Shown: positions 1 through 8,275, counted from the first letter of the stretch. The stretch: DNA of 64,000 bases from Stutzerimonas stutzeri (GCF_038561965.1 NZ_CP139348.1:3596001-3660000); one strand, 5' to 3'. Numbers and translations are program-made. Notes: generated by a model from the sequence alone, not told the origin.

Positions 1-1
1 C

Positions 2-340
2 CTGTTCTTCGATCATTGCCTGGCGGCACACTGGTCGGACTACTCCGGCGAACCGCTGGACCTGTTTACCCAACGGGCCTACCGGGCGCTGATCGAAGAA
101 CCCGAGCTGCCTGGCAAGCTCGCCGTTATCGCGCCGCACATGGCAACTCACGACTGGTTGGGCAGCTACCGGGATTTCGAAGTACTGGGCACGGTGTTGG
201 CGAACATGAGCCACCGCCTCAGCCGACCGGACGGCCTGGCCGGCGGGCTGGGAGAGCTGGAGCAGCTTTACGACCCGCTGCTTGAGGATTTCCGTCTTTT
301 CTATCCGCAGCTTCAACGCTTCGCCAAGTCGGCGATGTAG
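2..340 (+). CDS. acpH: ACP phosphodiesterase (AcpH family), 3' part only
   Basis: This is the C-terminal 112 residues of an open frame that enters from the left edge. It begins LFFDHCLAAHWSDYSGEPL and continues through MATHDWLGSYRDF to a stop at 338-340. The FDH(F/C)LA.HW..Y..EPL segment and the later DWL.SYR motif are typical of the AcpH/DUF479 family, which removes the 4'-phosphopantetheine group from acyl carrier protein. The internal ATG at 140 is not the true start, because family similarity continues upstream to the window edge. The gene is complete only outside the window, so the N-terminal metal-binding part cannot be checked. Confidence 0.85.
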   Translation: MFFDHCLAAHWSDYSGEPLDLFTQRAYRALIEEPELPGKLAVIAPHMATHDWLGSYRDFEVLGTVLANMSHRLSRPDGLAGGLGELEQLYDPLLEDFRLFYPQLQRFAKSAM

Positions 341-355
341 CTCGAGCGCATCGTT

Positions 356-1132
356 CTACTGGGCATAGCCCGGACTTTGTGCATCCAGCTTGCGCAGCAG
401 GCCTGGCCACGCCAACGCGCCGCCCATGCCCGAACGGGTGCGGGTCACGCCCGCCGCCATGGCCTTGGCACCGGCCAGGATCTGCTCAGGAATCGCGATG
501 AGTTCGGCGCCGCCACTCTGGGCCATGACCTGAATTTCGCAGGCGCGCTGAAAGATGAACATCATCAGAAAAGTGTCGGCGACGCTGCCACCGCAGGTCA
601 GCAGACCATGGTTGTGCAACAGCATGAAGCCGGTTTCGCCCAGATCGACCTGTAGCCGCGCCTTCTCGTCGTGATTCAGCGCGACACCTTCATATCCATG
701 AGTCGAAAGGCTGGCCAGCACGAACAATGACTGCTGGCTGATCGGCAACACGCCCTGCCGCTGCGCCGAGACCGCCACCCCAGCCGCGGTATGGGTGTGC
801 ATGACACAGGCCACGTCGTGCCGTACCTCATGCACCGCACTGTGGATGGTGTAGCCAGCCGGATTGATCTCGTACGGGCTGTCCATCACCTTGTTGCCGG
901 CCAGGTCGACCTTGACCAAGCTCGAAGCGGTGATTTCGTGAAACATCAGCCCGTAAGGATTGATCAGAAAATGATCGGTGTCGGGGATCTTGGCCGAGAT
1001 ATGCGTGAAGATCAGATCATCCCAACCATGCAGAGCGACCAGCCTGTAGCAGGCCGCCAGATCGACCCGCGCCTGCCATTCGGCAGGGCTGACCTGGGAT
1101 TCCAGTGAAGGCAAGGTATGCAGCGCAGTCAT
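356..1132 (-). CDS. Class II aldolase/adducin-domain protein
   Basis: 258 residues, the usual size for a single class II aldolase/adducin domain. The metal-binding histidines are visible in VMHTHTAAG and LLHNHGLL, and HISAKIPDTDHFLINPYG is the expected substrate-loop segment. Members use a divalent metal to cleave or epimerise sugar phosphates or related hydroxy acids. This subgroup, common in pseudomonads, has no firmly known substrate. It is convergent with the acpH end and leftward like the flavodoxin gene 104 bp upstream of it. Family assignment is sure; the substrate is not predictable from sequence. Confidence 0.85.
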   Translation of the reverse strand: MTALHTLPSLESQVSPAEWQARVDLAACYRLVALHGWDDLIFTHISAKIPDTDHFLINPYGLMFHEITASSLVKVDLAGNKVMDSPYEINPAGYTIHSAVHEVRHDVACVMHTHTAAGVAVSAQRQGVLPISQQSLFVLASLSTHGYEGVALNHDEKARLQVDLGETGFMLLHNHGLLTCGGSVADTFLMMFIFQRACEIQVMAQSGGAELIAIPEQILAGAKAMAAGVTRTRSGMGGALAWPGLLRKLDAQSPGYAQ

Positions 1133-1236
1133 CAGGCACCTCTTCTTATTGTCGTGACGATGCCTGGGATTCTAGCCAGAGCTGCCCTCGCCGACAGTTG
1201 CCCTTGCAGCCAGGCCGCTGACCTGGCGAGCCACTG

Positions 1237-1689
1237 TCAGGCGCGCAAGGCGGCGGCGAAGGCCTCCAGCCATGGCTCCGCATCGGTTTCCGGGGTGACC
1301 GTCTCGCTGGCGTCCAGACGCAGCATCTCAGTCACCTCACGTACGCCCAGCTCGGCGTAGAGCTCGCGAATCAGTTCTCCACCACCACAGAACGTGTCGC
1401 CGTAACTGGCGTCGCCCAGCGCGATGACGCCGCCAGGCAGCCCGCTCCAGGCAGGGAATTGATCGCGAATGGTCGAGTACAGCGGCATGAAGCTATCTGG
1501 CAGCTCCCCCATGCCGGTGGTGGAGCTCACCACCAGCAACGCTTCTGGCGCAAAGTCGAGAATCTGCTGCAGCTGCGCACGAGGATCGTGCCAGGTATCG
1601 AAACCGGCAGTCTTCAGCTGGTGTTCGGCGTGACGGGCGACATCTTCGGCAGTGCCGTAGACGCTTGCGGAAAGAATGGCGACTTTCAT
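1237..1689 (-). CDS. Flavodoxin (MioC-like)
   Basis: 150 residues starting MKVAILSASVYGTAEDVARHAE. SASVYGTAED is the FMN phosphate-binding loop of flavodoxins, and STTGMGELPDS and LGDASYGDTFCGGG are the two isoalloxazine loops. The size fits short-chain flavodoxins of the MioC type. It probably carries electrons to cytoplasmic reductases. The frame stays open further upstream, but the ATG at 1689 begins exactly at the conserved beta-1 strand. The extra upstream residues would be antisense to the PilZ gene leader and look non-coding. Confidence 0.88.
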   Translation of the reverse strand: MKVAILSASVYGTAEDVARHAEHQLKTAGFDTWHDPRAQLQQILDFAPEALLVVSSTTGMGELPDSFMPLYSTIRDQFPAWSGLPGGVIALGDASYGDTFCGGGELIRELYAELGVREVTEMLRLDASETVTPETDAEPWLEAFAAALRA

Positions 1690-1917
1690 GTGCGCTCCAG
1701 GGCAATCAAAGCCGCACATTATGCCGCAATCCCGCCATCCGAGGCTTCCAGCCCTTCGGCCGATGCCGCACGTCCAGAAAAACAGGCGCGCACGGAACTG
1801 CGGCCGCGCAGGCTTGTCATAGGGCCGATTGCCCCACCGCTGCCATTCCGGCCGCAAGCGCAACGCGGTTCTGCCGCAGCGCCAAGTGGAGGGGACTTTC
1901 CCTCCGAGGGTGTCCGC

Positions 1918-2544
1918 ATGGCGGAAGATACGATACTCAGCAAAGACGAACTGTCCTTCATACGCAAGCTGATGCAGCGCAACGGCGGCAACGCGCCGGA
2001 GCGCGCAGCCGGCTTCCGGGTGGATGGCGGTGCGCATTCCAATGAGCTGCTGATGCAGCTGGCCGCAAGAGCCAACCTGTCGTTACATGCAGAATTCGAA
2101 GAATTCCGCATGTCGTTTCCGATCCAACTCCGCGAAGATGAGCTGCACAGCCTCGATCTGCAACTGGCGCCACCGGTGATCTACGAGCGCGGCCCGACCA
2201 CCCGCGCCTGGCGCCTGCATCTGGACGAGCCGCTTCCCCTGTTGGAAAACGATGGCGGCGAAAGCTCGCTCAGCGTGCATGAGCTATCGCCCCACGGCCT
2301 GCTGGTTGATGCTGGCAAACATCACAAACCGCCCAAGCATTTCCACCTGCGTCTAGCCCTGCCAGATGACACGCCGCTGGAAATCGACGCCCATCGCGTT
2401 CGCGAGCTGAAGGGCGGGCTGGCGGCCTACGAAGTGGAATACACCCAGGAAAAGGACGCCGAACGCATCCGCTCCTTTCTCTACCGCCAGCACCAACGCC
2501 TGCATCCCGATTTGCAGCCTGAGCTGCCAGCCGATCTGGTGTAA
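1918..2544 (+). CDS. PilZ-domain protein with atypical c-di-GMP motif
   Basis: 208 residues from MAEDTILSKDELSFIRKLMQR. The N-terminal 70 residues are helical. A beta-rich PilZ-like domain follows from about residue 75 to 190. The second c-di-GMP motif, normally (D/N)xSxxG, is present only as ELSPHG, with Glu in the Asp/Asn position. The upstream Arg motif is ERGPTTRAWR and is not a clean RxxxR. This may be a PilZ fold with weakened or no c-di-GMP binding. The ATG at 1918 was chosen because it follows a GAGGGTGT stretch and matches the start of the compact protein; a much longer upstream frame is antisense to the flavodoxin gene. It lies 66 bp before folM. Confidence 0.72.
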   Translation: MAEDTILSKDELSFIRKLMQRNGGNAPERAAGFRVDGGAHSNELLMQLAARANLSLHAEFEEFRMSFPIQLREDELHSLDLQLAPPVIYERGPTTRAWRLHLDEPLPLLENDGGESSLSVHELSPHGLLVDAGKHHKPPKHFHLRLALPDDTPLEIDAHRVRELKGGLAAYEVEYTQEKDAERIRSFLYRQHQRLHPDLQPELPADLV

Positions 2545-2610
2545 GCTGCCACGCCTGTAGCGACAGCCTCAGAGCGCAGGCCGTCCGCCCATTTCAGGCA
2601 GTGGATTTAC

Positions 2611-3315
2611 ATGCATCAGGCCCCGATTCTCATCACCGGAGCCAGCCAGCGAATCGGCCTGCACTGTGCCGAACGGCTGCTGGAAGACGGCCTCCCGGTT
2701 ATCGTCACCTACCGCCGCGAACGCGACAGCATCGACCGGCTTCGCGCCCTTGGTGCCCAGGCGTTGCAGGCGGATTTCAGCGACGAAGCCGGCATCATGA
2801 CCTTCATCAATGCTCTAAAGCAGCGGACCGACTGCCTGCGGGCGATCGTGCACAACGCCTCCGAATGGCGCCCTGATACGCCCGGGGAGGAGGCAGAGGC
2901 GTTCCGCCAACTGTTCCAGGTGCACATGCTCGCCCCTTACCTGATCAACCTGCACTGCGCCGATCTGCTGCGTCACGGCGGGCCGGCGGACATCGTGCAC
3001 ATCGGCGATGATGTCACCCGCAAAGGCAGCAAGAAGCACATCGCCTACGCGGCGAGCAAGGCGGGCCTGGATAACCTCACACTGTCCTTTGCCGCTAGCT
3101 TGGCGCCGGCCATCAAGGTCAACGGCATCGCGCCCGCGCTGATCCAGTTCAACCCGGACGACGACCCCGAATACCGCAGCAAGGCGCTGGCCAAATCCGC
3201 ACTGGGCATCGAACCCGGCGCCGAAGTGATCTACCAGAGCCTGCGCTACCTGCTCGATAACCCCTACGTCACCGGCACCACACTGACCGTGAACGGCGGC
3301 CGCCACCTGATCTGA
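2611..3315 (+). CDS. folM: Dihydromonapterin reductase FolM (short-chain dehydrogenase)
   Basis: 234 residues of the short-chain dehydrogenase family. The nucleotide-binding motif is TGASQRIG rather than the usual TGxxxGIG, as in FolM/pteridine reductases. The catalytic pair is in YAASKAG near residues 149-153, and NGIAPALI follows. FolM reduces dihydromonapterin to tetrahydromonapterin, a cofactor of phenylalanine hydroxylase in pseudomonads, and has weak dihydrofolate reductase activity. The folX gene begins 18 bp after its stop, so the two are almost certainly co-transcribed. The start at 2611 has only a weak ribosome-binding site. Confidence 0.9.
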   Translation: MHQAPILITGASQRIGLHCAERLLEDGLPVIVTYRRERDSIDRLRALGAQALQADFSDEAGIMTFINALKQRTDCLRAIVHNASEWRPDTPGEEAEAFRQLFQVHMLAPYLINLHCADLLRHGGPADIVHIGDDVTRKGSKKHIAYAASKAGLDNLTLSFAASLAPAIKVNGIAPALIQFNPDDDPEYRSKALAKSALGIEPGAEVIYQSLRYLLDNPYVTGTTLTVNGGRHLI

Positions 3316-3333
3316 AGACTGCAAGGAGATCCC

Positions 3334-3708
3334 ATGCCCAGACTGGAACCCGCAATGGCGCGCATCCGCGTCAAGGACCTGCGGCTGCGCACCTATATCG
3401 GCATCAAGGAGGAGGAAATCCTCAATCGCCAGGACGTGCTGATCAACCTGACGATGCTCTACCCGGCCGCGGAGGCCGTGCGCGAAAACGACATTGAACA
3501 GGCATTGAACTACCGCACCATCACCAAGGCGATCATCCAGCACGTCGAAGACAATCGCTTCGCCCTGCTCGAGCGGCTGACCCAGGAGATTCTCGACTTG
3601 GTCATGCGCTATCCGCAGGTGTGCTACGCCGAGGTGGAAGTCGACAAACCCCATGCGCTGCGCTTTGCCGAGTCGGTATCGATCACGCTGGCAGCCCATC
3701 GAGATTGA
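3334..3708 (+). CDS. folX: Dihydroneopterin triphosphate 2'-epimerase FolX
   Basis: 124 residues, the usual length for the FolB/FolX family. IRVKDLRLRTYIGIKEEEILNRQDV carries the conserved family start, and NYRTITKAI and the LLERLTQEI helix match FolX. The enzyme epimerises dihydroneopterin triphosphate to the monapterin form in the tetrahydromonapterin route. AAGGAGAT precedes the ATG with normal spacing. It directly follows folM. No folE-type GTP cyclohydrolase gene lies between them, although many pseudomonads have one there. Confidence 0.92.
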   Translation: MPRLEPAMARIRVKDLRLRTYIGIKEEEILNRQDVLINLTMLYPAAEAVRENDIEQALNYRTITKAIIQHVEDNRFALLERLTQEILDLVMRYPQVCYAEVEVDKPHALRFAESVSITLAAHRD

Positions 3709-3784
3709 CCCTGCGCAAGGCTGGCCGGCCGGGCGAGCCAAGGTTATGATCCGGCCGACCTCAGCCAACGCCGAGACCCACGAG

Positions 3785-4078
3785 ATGAACGATCAAGAAC
3801 GCACCGAACTGGAAGCCGCCGCCTTCCGTCGCCTGGTCCAGCACCTGCGCACCCGCCCCGATGCCCAGAATATCGACCTGATGAACCTCGCCGGCTTCTG
3901 CCGCAATTGCCTGTCGAAGTGGTACAAGGCCGCTGCGGATGATCTGGAGGTCGAAGTCAGCATCGACCAAGCCCGCGAGGAGGTGTATGGCATGCCATAC
4001 AGCGAATGGAAGAAACGTTATCAAAAGGAAGCGACTGCCGAGCAGCAGGCCACTTTCGACAAGGCACAGAAAGAATGA
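3785..4078 (+). CDS. DUF1244 family protein
   Basis: 97 residues starting MNDQERTELEAAAFRRLVQHLRTR. The block NIDLMNLAGFCRNCLSKWY and the C-terminal VYGMPYSEWKKRYQ are the signature of DUF1244, a small cytoplasmic family widespread in proteobacteria and without known function. Two cysteines in FCRNC could bind metal, but no second pair is present. The start at 3785 fits the family length; the frame is open further upstream inside folX. Its stop overlaps the next start by ATGA, which implies translational coupling to the HopJ-like gene. Confidence 0.85.
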   Translation: MNDQERTELEAAAFRRLVQHLRTRPDAQNIDLMNLAGFCRNCLSKWYKAAADDLEVEVSIDQAREEVYGMPYSEWKKRYQKEATAEQQATFDKAQKE

Positions 4079-4416
4079 AAGACCTGAAGGACTTCCGCGC
4101 CAGCCTGCGCAATAGCAACCATGCATTCAGCGAAACCCTCGCCTTCATCGAGAGCGCTTACGACTATCAGCCGAGCCGCTTCGTCAACGGCACGCTGGAA
4201 AACGCGGCTGGCGAGAACGAAGGCTCTTGCAAGACCCTCGGTCTATCGCAGCTAGAAGGATTCACCACCGAAGAAGCGCTGCTGGCGTTCGGCGAGCATT
4301 ATCAAGCGGTACTGGCCAATCCGAACGGCAGCGATCACCGCAACATCCGCTCGCTGATGGAAACCGGCCTACCCGGCGTGCATTTCGATTCGCAGCCGAT
4401 CACACGCAAGCAATAG
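4075..4416 (+). CDS. HopJ-type effector family protein
   Basis: 113 residues starting MKDLKDFRASLRNSNHAFSETLAFIESAYDYQPSRFVNG. This matches the HopJ family (first named from a Pseudomonas syringae type III effector), with the conserved YDYQP..F.NG, NEGSCK and HRNIR..M motifs. Homologues are widespread in non-pathogenic bacteria that lack type III secretion, so a housekeeping role is more likely than secretion. Nothing here suggests a type III locus. Its ATG overlaps the TGA of the DUF1244 gene (ATGA). Confidence 0.85.
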   Translation: MKDLKDFRASLRNSNHAFSETLAFIESAYDYQPSRFVNGTLENAAGENEGSCKTLGLSQLEGFTTEEALLAFGEHYQAVLANPNGSDHRNIRSLMETGLPGVHFDSQPITRKQ

Positions 4417-4439
4417 CGCTCTATTGCTCTGCGGGACAG

Positions 4440-4458
4440 AGCCGGGCATGGCCCGGCT
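4440..4458 (+). terminator. GC-rich hairpin after the HopJ-like gene
   Basis: A perfect 8-bp stem (AGCCGGGC / GCCCGGCT) closes a 3-nt loop 23 bp after the stop codon. No T-tract follows on the + strand, so it may stabilise the 3' end or act weakly as a terminator. The rest of 4417-4649 holds no recognisable gene. Confidence 0.4.
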
Positions 4459-4649
4459 TCTGGGGATAAAAAGGGTCATCCCAAGCACTTGGGGAAGGCT
4501 GAAAGGAGCGGATGACCCGAAAACCATTGAGCGCCACCTTAGCCATCCGCCGCCGCTGCGGATAATTCAGGTTCTGCATACGTCCCATAGTCATCGACTA
4601 TCCCGCCGCGCCATCCCGTCGACCACTCACTCGCTTACAGGAGACGTCA

Positions 4650-5405
4650 ATGTCCGTATCCGCCCTCTCCGGCCCGCAGTATCTGCGCGAAGGCCTGCGG
4701 CTGGTACTCAGCCCTGGGCTGCGTGTGTTCGTAATCCTTCCGCTGACGGTCAACGTGCTGCTGTTCTTCGGCCTGATCTGGTTTGCAGTCGGCCAATTCA
4801 GCGGCTGGGTCGACACCTTCATGCCCAACCTGCCGAGTTGGCTCGCCTTCCTGGAATACATTCTCTGGCCATTGTTCGTCGCGCTGGTCGTGCTGATGGT
4901 GTTCTTCACCTTCACCATGCTGGCCAACATCATTGCGGCGCCATTCAACGGCTTTCTGGCGGAGAAGGTCGAGGTGGTGGTACGCGGCGAAGATGCTGCG
5001 CCGCCGTTCAGCTGGGCCGAGCTGCTGGCGATGCTGCCGCGCACGATTGGTCGCGAACTACGCAAACTGGCCTACTTCGCGCCGCGTGCCCTGGCGTTGC
5101 TGGTGCTCTCGTTCATCCCCGTGCTTAATCTTGCTGCCGCGCCGCTATGGCTGCTGTTCGGCGTGTGGATGATGGCGGTGCAATACATCGACTACCCGGC
5201 GGATAACAACAAGCTGAGCTGGTCGGACATGATGGGCTGGCTGCGCCAGCGCCGCTGGCAGAGCCTGAGTTTTGGTGCAGTGACCTATGCGGCCTTGCTG
5301 GTGCCGGTGTTGAACCTGTTGATCATGCCGGCGGCGGTAGCCGGTGCCACGCTGTTCTGGGTTCGCGAAGGCGGCCCGAATCGGCAGCTCGATCGGCAAG
5401 GTTGA
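4650..5405 (+). CDS. cysZ: Sulfate transporter CysZ
   Basis: 251 residues, matching CysZ. Hydrophobic segments lie near residues 25-50, 68-95, 140-175 and 205-235. The conserved ANIIAAPFNGFLAEKVE block and QYIDYPADNNKLSW motif are present. CysZ is an inner-membrane protein for high-affinity sulfate (and sulfite) uptake that feeds cysteine synthesis. AGGAGACGTCA precedes the ATG. It stands alone between intergenic regions, so it is probably monocistronic. Confidence 0.93.
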   Translation: MSVSALSGPQYLREGLRLVLSPGLRVFVILPLTVNVLLFFGLIWFAVGQFSGWVDTFMPNLPSWLAFLEYILWPLFVALVVLMVFFTFTMLANIIAAPFNGFLAEKVEVVVRGEDAAPPFSWAELLAMLPRTIGRELRKLAYFAPRALALLVLSFIPVLNLAAAPLWLLFGVWMMAVQYIDYPADNNKLSWSDMMGWLRQRRWQSLSFGAVTYAALLVPVLNLLIMPAAVAGATLFWVREGGPNRQLDRQG

Positions 5406-5773
5406 GCCTTGCAGTGGCATGCAGCGCTACCGGTGGCGGATTAAAGCTTTTGATTCCGGATTAAAACAATCGGTGTTGCTGCCATGTGCTTTGAGCCTTG
5501 CACCTTGTCGATCGGGGCGCTTGCCGCCTGTGCTGATGCCTCGGCTTCCAACGCCCGATCGAGCCATTCTCTCTTTATGATTCCAACGCCCCTTCGGCAA
5601 GCCAGCGCAATCGTTACGCAAGGGCGAGCCGCAGGGGGCGGTGAGAGTTCGTAAAGGCATGAATGGCCCTTTACGGCAGCCAGCTCGGCATCAACGCAGC
5701 CAGCTGGCAAAACGTGGGCAACGATGAGAATCAGGACTGGGAAATCAGGAACGCTCTCTGCTGCCCAACGCCA
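5406..5773. other. Intergenic region with short direct repeats
   Basis: 368 bp with no convincing gene. Visible structure is a 12-bp direct repeat TTGAGCCTTGCA at 5402-5413 and 5491-5502, and two copies of CGGATTAAA at 5437 and 5457, exactly 20 bp apart. A GCAGCCAGCT repeat also recurs with a 20-bp period near 5676-5705. Short frames here are open on both strands but have no recognisable similarity. Confidence 0.4.
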
Positions 5774-6883
5774 CTACGCCAGTGTCTTCAACGCCTCGCG
5801 ACTAAAGGGCAGAATGTCCTGCATCCGCCCTTCCCTGACCTTAACCGCCCAATCCGGATCGCAGATCAGCGCGCGGCCTACGGCCACCAGGTCGAACTCC
5901 TGCTTGTTCAAACGCTCCAGCAAGCCTTCGATATTGGCCGGTTGCGCCACCTTGTCGGTCTTGACCATGAACTGCAGGAATTCACCGTCCAGGCCGACGC
6001 TGCCGACGGTTATGGTCGGCTTGCCTGTTAGCTGACGGGTCCAGCCGGCGAGGTTGAGGTCCGAGCCTTCGAACTCAGGCTCCCAGAAGCGGCGTGTCGA
6101 GCAGTGAAAGATGTCCACTCCGGCTTCCGCCAACGGCGCCAGGAACTCACCAAGCTCTTCGGCCGACTGCACCAGGCGCGCGGTGTAGTCCTGCTGCTTC
6201 CACTGCGAGAAACGGAAGATGATCGGGAACTCAGGTCCCACCGCCGCGCGCACGGCCCGGATCAATTCGACGGCGAAGCGCGAGCGGTTGGCGAGGCTAC
6301 CGCCGTACTCGTCGGTGCGCTGGTTGCTGCCTTCCCAGAAGAACTGGTCGACCAGGTAGCCGTGGGCACCATGAATCTCTACACCGTCCATGCCGATCGC
6401 CTGGGCATCGCGTGCGGCCTGAGCAAAGGCCTGAACCACATCGTCGATGTCCTGCTTGGTCATGCCGTGCACAACGACCTGCCCGTCCTTCTGCTTCTCC
6501 ATTGGGCCGTAGCCGACTACGTCCGGCTCCGGCTCGGTGCCCTTGCGGCGTACATTGCCGACGTGCCACAGCTGCGGAACGATCTTGCCGCCGGCGGTAT
6601 GCACCGCTTCAACCACAGCCTTCCAGCCAGCCAGCGCATCTTCACCGTAGAAGCGCGGCACGTGGGGATAACCGTTGGCTGCCACGTGGCCGACAGTGGT
6701 GCCTTCGGTGATGATCAAGCCGACCCCGGAGGCCGCGCGACGGCGGTAGTACTCAACCACATCGGCGGTGGGCACGCCGTTGGGCGAGAACGAACGGGTC
6801 ATGGGCGCCATGACCACACGGGTCGGCAAACGGAGGGCGCCCAGTTCGAAGGGCTGGAACAAGGCTTGTACGCTGGCGGTCAT
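5774..6883 (-). CDS. Old Yellow Enzyme family NADH:flavin oxidoreductase
   Basis: 369 residues with an FMN-dependent TIM-barrel fold. Expected motifs are PTRVVMAPMTR near residue 20, QLWHVG, the HGAHGYLVDQFFW active-site block with RTDEYGGS about 190 residues in, and the C-terminal VAVGRALICDPDW phosphate-binding segment. Such enzymes reduce activated C=C bonds in electrophiles (alkenals, maleimides, nitro-compounds). Its ATG overlaps the TGA of the upstream TetR gene (ATGA). The pair therefore looks like a self-regulated detoxification operon of the NemR-NemA kind. The physiological substrate is unknown. Confidence 0.9.
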   Translation of the reverse strand: MTASVQALFQPFELGALRLPTRVVMAPMTRSFSPNGVPTADVVEYYRRRAASGVGLIITEGTTVGHVAANGYPHVPRFYGEDALAGWKAVVEAVHTAGGKIVPQLWHVGNVRRKGTEPEPDVVGYGPMEKQKDGQVVVHGMTKQDIDDVVQAFAQAARDAQAIGMDGVEIHGAHGYLVDQFFWEGSNQRTDEYGGSLANRSRFAVELIRAVRAAVGPEFPIIFRFSQWKQQDYTARLVQSAEELGEFLAPLAEAGVDIFHCSTRRFWEPEFEGSDLNLAGWTRQLTGKPTITVGSVGLDGEFLQFMVKTDKVAQPANIEGLLERLNKQEFDLVAVGRALICDPDWAVKVREGRMQDILPFSREALKTLA

Positions 6884-7539
6884 GAATCGACTCCTGTGGC
6901 ATTGATCAAGGTAACCGGGTGCTCACGCCCCGGCGGATTTTCTGTAGCCGGCGCCAATAAGCGCTCGAGCTGCTGGTAAAACACCTGCAGCGGGGCAACG
7001 CCGCCGCTTACTTTCATGCGCAGCAGAGCACCTTCCCAGGCGTCGCTTATGAATTCCGCCAGCGTCGGACAATCGCAGCACGAGGCGATCTCGCCAACGC
7101 TGCGCGCCTGCTCCAGGCAGGCAGCAAGCAACTCGACGGATTGCGCCAGTATCTCGCTGAGCCGATGCGCAATGGGTGGGCACAGCTCGGCCATCTCGAA
7201 ACTCAGGCTGCCGATGAAGCAGTGGTATTCGGGCTTATCCTTGCGGGCGAAGTGCGCAACGAGATCGGCGTAGTAGTCGAGCACACGCTGCCGCGGGCCG
7301 ATTGCACATTCGCTCAGTGCGGCCTGGTAGCGCTCCAGTCGGGGGGCGTAGATGTAATCCAGCGCTTGCAGGGCAAAATCTTCTTTGCTGCTGAAGTAGT
7401 GATAGAACGAACCCTTCGGGATACCGGCCGCATGGACGATCTCCTGTACACCGGTGCCGTGATAGCCACGGCGGGTCATTACCTGAGCGCCTCGGGAGAG
7501 GATCAGGTCGCGCTTGTCGTTGCGTGCAGGATTGGTCAT
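6880..7539 (-). CDS. TetR family regulator
   Basis: 219 residues from MTNPARNDKRDLILSRGAQVMTRRGYHGTGVQEIVHAAGIPKGSFYHYFSSKEDF, a clear TetR helix-turn-helix domain in the first 60 residues. The C-terminal half is the ligand-binding part and contains two adjacent cysteines (ASCCDCPT) that could sense electrophiles, as in NemR. The start at 7539 was preferred over the upstream ATG at 7581 because the protein then begins at the usual distance before helix 1. It is coupled to the Old Yellow Enzyme gene by an ATGA overlap and probably represses both. Confidence 0.88.
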   Translation of the reverse strand: MTNPARNDKRDLILSRGAQVMTRRGYHGTGVQEIVHAAGIPKGSFYHYFSSKEDFALQALDYIYAPRLERYQAALSECAIGPRQRVLDYYADLVAHFARKDKPEYHCFIGSLSFEMAELCPPIAHRLSEILAQSVELLAACLEQARSVGEIASCCDCPTLAEFISDAWEGALLRMKVSGGVAPLQVFYQQLERLLAPATENPPGREHPVTLINATGVDS

Positions 7540-7552
7540 GCGCTGAGGATAT

Positions 7553-7560
7553 GACCGGTC
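7553..7560. promoter_or_regulatory. Palindrome upstream of tetR, possible operator
   Basis: GACCGGTC is a perfect 8-bp palindrome 14 bp upstream of the TetR start codon. It is placed as an autoregulatory operator would be, but it is short and could be chance in GC-rich DNA. Confidence 0.3.
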
Positions 7561-7640
7561 GTCTCGCCGGCACAGCATCATCCATCCCGCTTATTCAGTG
7601 GCAACCACGGCGACGATGAGAGAACGCTAACGCGGAGAGA

Positions 7641-7665
7641 AAAGATACGACCGCATCTGCGGTCG
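7641..7665 (-). terminator. Terminator of the glutathione peroxidase gene
   Basis: A perfect 8-bp stem (CGACCGCA / TGCGGTCG) with a 2-nt loop lies 13 bp beyond the gpx stop. Read leftwards it is followed by TATCTTTTC, a T-rich tail. Confidence 0.65.
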
Positions 7666-7677
7666 CGGTCTTGCAGG

Positions 7678-8160
7678 TCAGGCCAGAGCGCTTTCGATCG
7701 CCTGAATCAGGGCGGCGTCATCAGGTGCGGTGCGCGGCGAAAACCGAGCCAGCACGCGGCCATCCTTGCCGACCAGAAATTTCTCGAAGTTCCAGGTGAT
7801 GTCGCCCGGAAAATCAGCGCCCTCGCCTGCGAGCAACCGATACAGCGGATGCCGCTGAGGACCGTTCACCTCGAGCTTGCCACTCAGCGGAAAGCTGACG
7901 CCGTAGTTGAGGGTGCAGAACGAGCGGATCTCCTCGTCACTGCCCGGCTCCTGCGCAGCGAACTGGTTGCACGGTATGCCCAGCACGCTGAACCCGCGGG
8001 CACCGTACTGCTGCTGCAGCCGCTCGAGGCCGGCGTATTGCGGCGTCAGCCCGCACTGCGAGGCGACATTGACCACCAGCGTGATCTGATCGCCGAGCTG
8101 CGCCAGCGGCAATTCTTCACCGCCCAGGCCTGGCAACACCAATTGGTGGAATGCGCTCAT
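7678..8160 (-). CDS. Glutathione peroxidase (cysteine type)
   Basis: 160 residues from MSAFHQLVLPGLGGEEL. The catalytic cysteine is in NVASQCGLTPQY (about residue 36). The supporting Gln is in GIPCNQF and the Trp in ITWNFEKFLV, so the thiol peroxidase tetrad is complete. It reduces hydroperoxides using thioredoxin or glutathione. The ATG at 8160 gives the standard family length; an upstream extension would run across the slyD terminator. slyD lies upstream on the same strand. Confidence 0.93.
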   Translation of the reverse strand: MSAFHQLVLPGLGGEELPLAQLGDQITLVVNVASQCGLTPQYAGLERLQQQYGARGFSVLGIPCNQFAAQEPGSDEEIRSFCTLNYGVSFPLSGKLEVNGPQRHPLYRLLAGEGADFPGDITWNFEKFLVGKDGRVLARFSPRTAPDDAALIQAIESALA

Positions 8161-8176
8161 GTCATCTCTCCTAACG

Positions 8177-8206
8177 AAAAAAACGCCCCGGCAGACGACC
8201 GGAGCG
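8177..8206 (-). terminator. Rho-independent terminator after slyD
   Basis: An 8-bp stem (CGCTCCGG / CCGGGGCG read leftwards, one G-U pair) with a 7-nt loop is followed on the minus strand by seven T residues. It separates slyD from gpx transcription. Confidence 0.85.
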
Positions 8207-8275
8207 CTCTTCTTTCGATCGGCACAGCAGCCGTTCCTGCCGCTGTGCGTGCGGACGCCTAAACGGCGATCCGGA

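Noticed and set aside
2815..3768. A 317-codon minus frame over folM and folX
   Set aside because: It is antisense to two recognised genes and has no domain.
4075..4416. The HopJ-like protein as a true type III effector
   Set aside because: The window has no type III secretion genes, and HopJ-family proteins occur in many bacteria without such a system.
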